Of a DNA stretch of 10,001 bases, positions 6,690 to 10,001 are shown one piece after another. Source of the DNA: Deltaproteobacteria bacterium. Lineage in GTDB: Bacteria; Desulfobacterota_B; Binatia; Binatales; Binataceae. The notes under the pieces are model-generated. The model had not been told where the DNA came from, did no database searches, and saw only the letters and a program-made list of their open reading frames with translations. The DNA is taken from assembly GCA_021827465.1 (NCBI GenBank), contig JAKAVX010000052.1:1-10001 (forward strand). The letters are read 5' to 3'. Numbering within the stretch: the stretch's first letter is position 1; each line of letters opens with the position of its first letter. Both the position numbers and the translations under genes were made by a program.

Positions 6690-6910
6690 AGCTTTTCCGG
6701 GTCCAATGGCCCGGCGCGCCCCGCACGGAAATCCTCAAGGGCGCGGGACGCCAGACGGCCAAGCTTGTCGCCGGAGCGGGCGAATGCGGTATCCCATCGA
6801 CGCTCGTCCGACTCGATTGCTTCGAGCAGCCATCGCGCAAATTCGTCCTGCTCGCTTTCGGACATCTCTCGGGAAGCTTTGTCGAAAGCCTCTTTTAGAA
6901 GCTTGGTCAC
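6686..6910 (-). CDS. Antitoxin of a RelE/ParE-type toxin-antitoxin pair
   Basis: The 74-residue product starts with GTG at 6910-6908. It is an acidic, helical protein beginning TKLLKEAFDKA, with SEQDEFARWLLEAIES in the middle, RWDTAFARS near residues 38-46 and the ending GPLDPEKL. This matches the small antitoxins commonly found directly upstream of RelE-like toxins, with the C-terminal half wrapping the toxin. Its stop codon overlaps the first codon of the toxin gene, the usual bicistronic arrangement in which the antitoxin comes first. No separate DNA-binding domain such as a ribbon-helix-helix can be pointed to with certainty. With the toxin gene disrupted, the antitoxin stands alone and may persist neutrally or still neutralise a related toxin elsewhere in the genome. 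Confidence 0.8.
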   Translation of the reverse strand: MTKLLKEAFDKASREMSESEQDEFARWLLEAIESDERRWDTAFARSGDKLGRLASRALEDFRAGRAGPLDPEKL

Positions 6911-6999
6911 AAATCAGAACGTAGCCCGCTTTCTCAACAGAGAGAAGCACCCGTTCGGCCGCCGCCGACCCTTCGTCGAGCGAGCTTGGGACTCCCTAT

Positions 7000-7054
7000 T
7001 TTTCGTCATCCTTCGACTGCGCTCGCTGACTCGCTTCGCTCAGGATGACGAAAA
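7000..7054. repeat. REP-like inverted repeat
   Basis: Perfect 13-base arms, TTTTCGTCATCCT at 7000-7012 and AGGATGACGAAAA at 7042-7054, enclose 29 bases made of short CGCTC/TCGCT units. The GTCATCC...GGATGAC ends with a CTTCGACTGCGCTCGCTG interior resemble a REP-like class of dispersed intergenic elements known from memory in many high-GC genomes. It lies in the 179-base gap between the antitoxin gene and the orphan HEPN-like gene, downstream of the latter, so it may also act as the 3' end structure of that transcript. No target-site duplication was recognised. Confidence 0.65.
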
Positions 7055-7089
7055 GAAGTCTAGATTCGATCCGTTCGCAGCGGGCGCGT

Positions 7090-7857
7090 TCATCCCAGAA
7101 TCATCAGCGCTCTCAACGTCGGGTTATGACTGTCGCTTTTCTCCTCAAGTTCCCGCTTAAAGGACTCCATAGCGCTCTCGAAACTTTCGACAATAAACCC
7201 CGTCGGAATCACCAGCGTGCGGCTCCCGTGTATGTCCTCTACGTAGTGAGGGGACGAGCTGCAAGCGTATCCGTTGCCCAACTCTGGGTCTGGGTCGAGG
7301 GCGTGAAGCCAACCGGAACGGTAGTGTCGATAAAGGAACTCGCCATAGCGGCTCCTCTGTAGCCATGAGCCGGGAATTCCGGCCGCGCGGATGTCTGGAT
7401 CGTCTAGCAAGACTTGGAGGCTTGGGTCTTGTGTCCAAGGGAGGACACCCGCCGGCACCCAAACAACCGGGGCGAGCAACTTGTGCAAGATAGAATGAAG
7501 TTCCTTTTGCTGCCGCGCTGGCCCCCCCGGACGATCATGCCTCGGCTTGTGCCCCGCCGCCTCTGCTCCCGCCCGGGCCAACAGATTCTGGTGGCTGCAC
7601 TTAGCCCAAGGCTCTCCGGCGTGGGCGGCAAGAAACTCTCCGAAGCGCGACTCTGAATTGGCGAAGTGCCGTCCTGAGTTGAGTGCCCAGTACTTCGCCA
7701 AGGCGTCGATCTGCGCTGAAACTAAGATGTTCAGTTCGGGGTTGAAGCTGGCGGCAGGGTGGATCTTGACCGCAGGGTTGCGCGTATCAAGTTCCCTAAG
7801 GTTCGCGAGACGCTGGCCGAAGAATGTGAAAAATTCTCTTGTGCTGACCTGTTTCAT
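7090..7857 (-). CDS. Uncharacterised protein with a HEPN-like R-x4-H motif
   Basis: The 255-residue product is not firmly recognised. The start ATG at 7857-7855 is supported by GGAGGA three bases before it; a TTG 33 bases further upstream is less likely. The protein is mostly helical by composition, with no signal peptide or transmembrane segment. The first part has ILVSAQIDALAKYWALNS (44-61), like helix-rich proteins that pack around a core bundle. The C-terminal part reads FLYRHYRSGWLHALDPDPEL (174-193), then PHY (203-205) and LVIPTGFIVESFESAMESFK (215-234). R180-SGWL-H185 has the spacing of the R-x4-6-H ribonuclease motif of HEPN domains, and the surrounding YR...H...P.Y...L..P..F order resembles HEPN-like defence or stress proteins. 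That assignment is an inference. The gene is visibly less GC-rich than its neighbours and stands alone between a CLC gene and a decayed toxin-antitoxin pair, suggesting horizontal transfer. Confidence 0.75.
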   Translation of the reverse strand: MKQVSTREFFTFFGQRLANLRELDTRNPAVKIHPAASFNPELNILVSAQIDALAKYWALNSGRHFANSESRFGEFLAAHAGEPWAKCSHQNLLARAGAEAAGHKPRHDRPGGPARQQKELHSILHKLLAPVVWVPAGVLPWTQDPSLQVLLDDPDIRAAGIPGSWLQRSRYGEFLYRHYRSGWLHALDPDPELGNGYACSSSPHYVEDIHGSRTLVIPTGFIVESFESAMESFKRELEEKSDSHNPTLRALMILG

Positions 7858-7860
7858 AAG

Positions 7861-7866
7861 TCCTCC
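7861..7866 (-). promoter_or_regulatory. Shine-Dalgarno of the HEPN-like gene
   Basis: The minus strand reads GGAGGA at 7866-7861, followed by CTT and the ATG at 7857. It is the best ribosome binding site in the window and decides the start in favour of ATG over the upstream TTG. The spacing is slightly short. Confidence 0.75.
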
Positions 7867-7941
7867 GGGACCGACTTGGCCAAAGAGCAACTCTAGCTAA
7901 CTCCGGGCGGGACTTGGTTGTCGCCAGCCAAAAGTCTCCAA

Positions 7942-7951
7942 CCGCTAGCGG
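7942..7951. repeat. Short perfect palindrome CCGCTAGCGG
   Basis: A 10-base perfect palindrome lies in the 116-base gap between the end of the CLC gene and the start of the HEPN-like gene. It could be a protein-binding site for control of the HEPN-like gene or part of an RNA hairpin after the CLC stop. GGTTG (7916-7920) and CAACC (7939-7943) form another weak inverted pair beside it. No clear promoter was found in the gap. Confidence 0.3.
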
Positions 7952-7973
7952 CTCTGCGAAGGACGTCCCGACC

Positions 7974-10001
7974 CTACGCCGATGATGGTTGCGTGGCTTC
8001 GCCCTGGGCGAGCGCGCGGGAAAAGCGCCTTAGATCCGCTGACCTGCCGGCGGTCACCAGCACGTCGCCGACGTTGAGCGCGCGGTCCGGCGCGGGCGGA
8101 ATGAATCCCGCCTCCGGATCTCCCGCGTCGCGCACCGCCAGCACCGAAATGCCGTAACGCGCGCGCGGATCGAGCTTGCGCAGCGTCGTCCCCTCCGCCT
8201 CGGGCGGCACCACCACCCGCGTGATCCTGTATCCCGTCGCCCAGAAGATGTTGCTGTCCTGGGTGCCCAGCGTCGAGAGCGACACGGTGACGCGGTTGAG
8301 CGCCTTGCCGATGTCGTGGCGCGTCACGATTCCGAGGAACCGTCCGCCATGCTGGCGCTCGGTGACCGGAAGCTCGTCGATTCCGTCGCGCTCCATCGTT
8401 TGCCCCGCCAAATCGAGGCTCGACTCCGGCATGATGGTTGGGTACTGGCGGTCGCACAGATCGAACGCGTTGACCAGCGGCGACAGTTCCTCGCGGCTGC
8501 CGAGCACTCCGACCAGCTCGCGCGTCACGATAACCCCGGCCAGCTCGCCCTCGTCGTCAACCACCGGAAGAATCCCCTGAGGGGTTTCGCCGGCTACGCG
8601 CAGCACGTCGGTAAGTTTCGCGCTGCCTGAAACCACCGTCACGTCCTTGGTCATCACGGAGCCGACCGGGATGTGGCTCAGCGCGATACGCTCCTGGTCC
8701 ACGTGCAGCGTCTTGCCCTCGCGCGCGAGCTTGTAGGTGTCTATCGACTCCGGCTCGATCGCGCGCGAGACCGCAAGCGCCGCAATCGTGGCGATCATCG
8801 CGGGCAGCGCGACCGTGTAGTTCTGCGTCATCTCGAAGAGCAGGAACAGCGCGGTAAGCGGCGCATGCGTGGTTCCGGCCAGGAACGCGCCCAATGAGAC
8901 CAGCGCGTAGGAGCCGCGCGGCCCGGTCAGATGCGGGATGATCGACGCGAACGCGCGCTGACACGCCCCACCCGCCATCGTGCCGATGAAGAAAATCGGG
9001 CCGAACACTCCTCCCGGCGCGCCGCATCCGAGCGACAGGCTGCTCGCCGTGAACTTCGCCATCGTCAGCGCAAACAGCAGTCCGAAGCCGAAGTCCCCCG
9101 CCAGCGCCCGGTTGATGATCGGATAGCCGTCGGAAAGATTCTGCGGCAGCGGAATCGCGATAAGGCCGACCGCCGCAAGTCCGATTGCAAGCCGCGCCCA
9201 ATCCGGAACCTTGAGCCGGCGGAAGTAACTGGCCGTGCCGTAAAAGAACCGGATATAGGCGGCGCTCAGAAGCCCGACGCCGACACCCATCAGGCCGTAG
9301 GTGATCATCTCCCAGTAGCTCTTGAGCACGAACGGCGGAACGACGAATACCGCCTGGTTGCCGTGAATCGCGCGCGCGGTCACGACCGCGCTGGTGGTGG
9401 CGACGATCAGCAGCGTAAGGTTCGCGACCTCGGCGTGACCGAGCAGGACGATCTCCTGCGCGAACATCAGGCCGCCGATCGGCGCGTTGAAAGTGACCGC
9501 GATAGCAGCGCCTGCGCCGGCCGCGACCAGCACCTTGAGGCGCTCGGTCGTGAGCTTGCGCGCCTGCGCCACCATCGAGCCGATCGCGCCGCCTATTTGC
9601 GCGATCGGGCCTTCACGCCCGACCGACGCGCCGCATCCGAGCGAAAGCGCCGCGCCCATCGCCTTGACGAAGATCCATCGCCGCTTGATACGCGCGTTTC
9701 CCAGGTTCACCTGTTCGAGGAAGTTCGGAAATCCGTAGCCGAGCGCGTCGCCCGGAAAGAACCACGCGAGGACGAGCATCCCGATTCCGCCCGTCACCAG
9801 GACCATCGGAATAAAGATCAGGAAAAATCCGCCGCGCGGAATCCCGAGCGCCCGCCATTCCAGGTCGCGAAACACCCGCGAGAAGAAGTCGATCAGCAGG
9901 TTGAAGCCGAAATGGCCGAGCGCACTCAGCACTCCGACCACCACGGCGAGAAGAATCAATTGAACGTATTCGAACTGATCGGTGCGAAGGCCAAAATTGT
10001 A
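7974..10001 (-). CDS. CLC chloride channel/transporter with CBS pair and TrkA-C-like domain, 5'-truncated
   Basis: The gene runs off the window: 14 codons upstream of the TTG at 9959 remain open to base 10001, so the true start lies outside. Numbered from that TTG, 661 residues are visible. The membrane part (to about 400) has the CLC anion-pathway motifs GYGFP (74-78, usually GSGIP), GREGP (114-118, gating glutamate E116) and GGVFGP (316-321). Two CBS domains follow at about 431-488 and 496-555, then a TrkA-C/RCK-C-like domain at about 575-648 (LRKLDPRARYGISVLAVR, ALNVGDVLVTAG). CLC proteins form inner-membrane dimers that conduct chloride or exchange it for protons; the CBS and TrkA-C parts probably gate in response to nucleotides or other small ligands. 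By alignment, the E. coli ClC-ec1 internal proton glutamate E203 is Ile170, and the central tyrosine Y445 appears to be Asp407. No neighbouring transport genes are visible. Confidence 0.93.
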   Translation of the reverse strand, partial: YNFGLRTDQFEYVQLILLAVVVGVLSALGHFGFNLLIDFFSRVFRDLEWRALGIPRGGFFLIFIPMVLVTGGIGMLVLAWFFPGDALGYGFPNFLEQVNLGNARIKRRWIFVKAMGAALSLGCGASVGREGPIAQIGGAIGSMVAQARKLTTERLKVLVAAGAGAAIAVTFNAPIGGLMFAQEIVLLGHAEVANLTLLIVATTSAVVTARAIHGNQAVFVVPPFVLKSYWEMITYGLMGVGVGLLSAAYIRFFYGTASYFRRLKVPDWARLAIGLAAVGLIAIPLPQNLSDGYPIINRALAGDFGFGLLFALTMAKFTASSLSLGCGAPGGVFGPIFFIGTMAGGACQRAFASIIPHLTGPRGSYALVSLGAFLAGTTHAPLTALFLLFEMTQNYTVALPAMIATIAALAVSRAIEPESIDTYKLAREGKTLHVDQERIALSHIPVGSVMTKDVTVVSGSAKLTDVLRVAGETPQGILPVVDDEGELAGVIVTRELVGVLGSREELSPLVNAFDLCDRQYPTIMPESSLDLAGQTMERDGIDELPVTERQHGGRFLGIVTRHDIGKALNRVTVSLSTLGTQDSNIFWATGYRITRVVVPPEAEGTTLRKLDPRARYGISVLAVRDAGDPEAGFIPPAPDRALNVGDVLVTAGRSADLRRFSRALAQGEATQPSSA

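Noticed and set aside
6381..7160. Long plus-strand frame across the toxin-antitoxin region
   Set aside because: It runs antisense to the recognisable antitoxin and toxin, and its own translation has no family resemblance.

Overview
The window is high-GC DNA (most genes have G or C at nearly every third codon position). It looks like the chromosome of a free-living, probably uncultured soil- or sediment-type bacterium. The Hanks-type kinase, FHA, NarL-type histidine kinase and luciferase-like monooxygenase families fit lineages such as Binatota, Methylomirabilota or former Deltaproteobacteria, but the sequence alone does not fix the taxon. No rRNA, tRNA, CRISPR array, phage gene or insertion-sequence transposase was seen.

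Left part (2-3862, + strand): the 3' end of a luciferase-like flavin/F420-type oxidoreductase is followed by a membrane signalling cassette. The cassette comprises a six-helix membrane protein with two cytoplasmic FHA domains (609-1898), a small double-CxxC zinc-ribbon membrane protein overlapping it by 8 nt (1891-2280), and a membrane-anchored Ser/Thr kinase with a zinc ribbon and an extracytoplasmic BON-like domain (2318-3862). A sigma70-like promoter (520-548) sits before it. The likely logic is a BON-sensing kinase whose phosphothreonine products are read by the second FHA domain. The kinase has lost the usual beta-3 (VAIK) lysine and carries a lysine in the glycine loop instead, the arrangement known from eukaryotic WNK kinases. 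This is the most interesting observation in the window.

Middle (3941-6002): a PHP-family metal-dependent phosphoesterase on + converges with a GAF/HisKA_3 sensor histidine kinase on -, with a stem-loop between them. No response regulator is visible beside the histidine kinase.

Right-centre (6003-7973, - strand): an accessory patch. It contains a 423-base stretch without a convincing gene, a toxin-antitoxin pair with an intact antitoxin and a RelE/ParE-like toxin broken by an in-frame stop and lacking a normal start codon, a REP-like 13-bp inverted repeat, and a less GC-rich orphan gene for a 255-residue protein with a HEPN-like R-x4-H motif.

Right end (7974-10001, - strand): a 5'-truncated CLC chloride channel/transporter with two CBS domains and a TrkA-C-like domain. 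It has substitutions at two positions that are functionally important in E. coli ClC-ec1.
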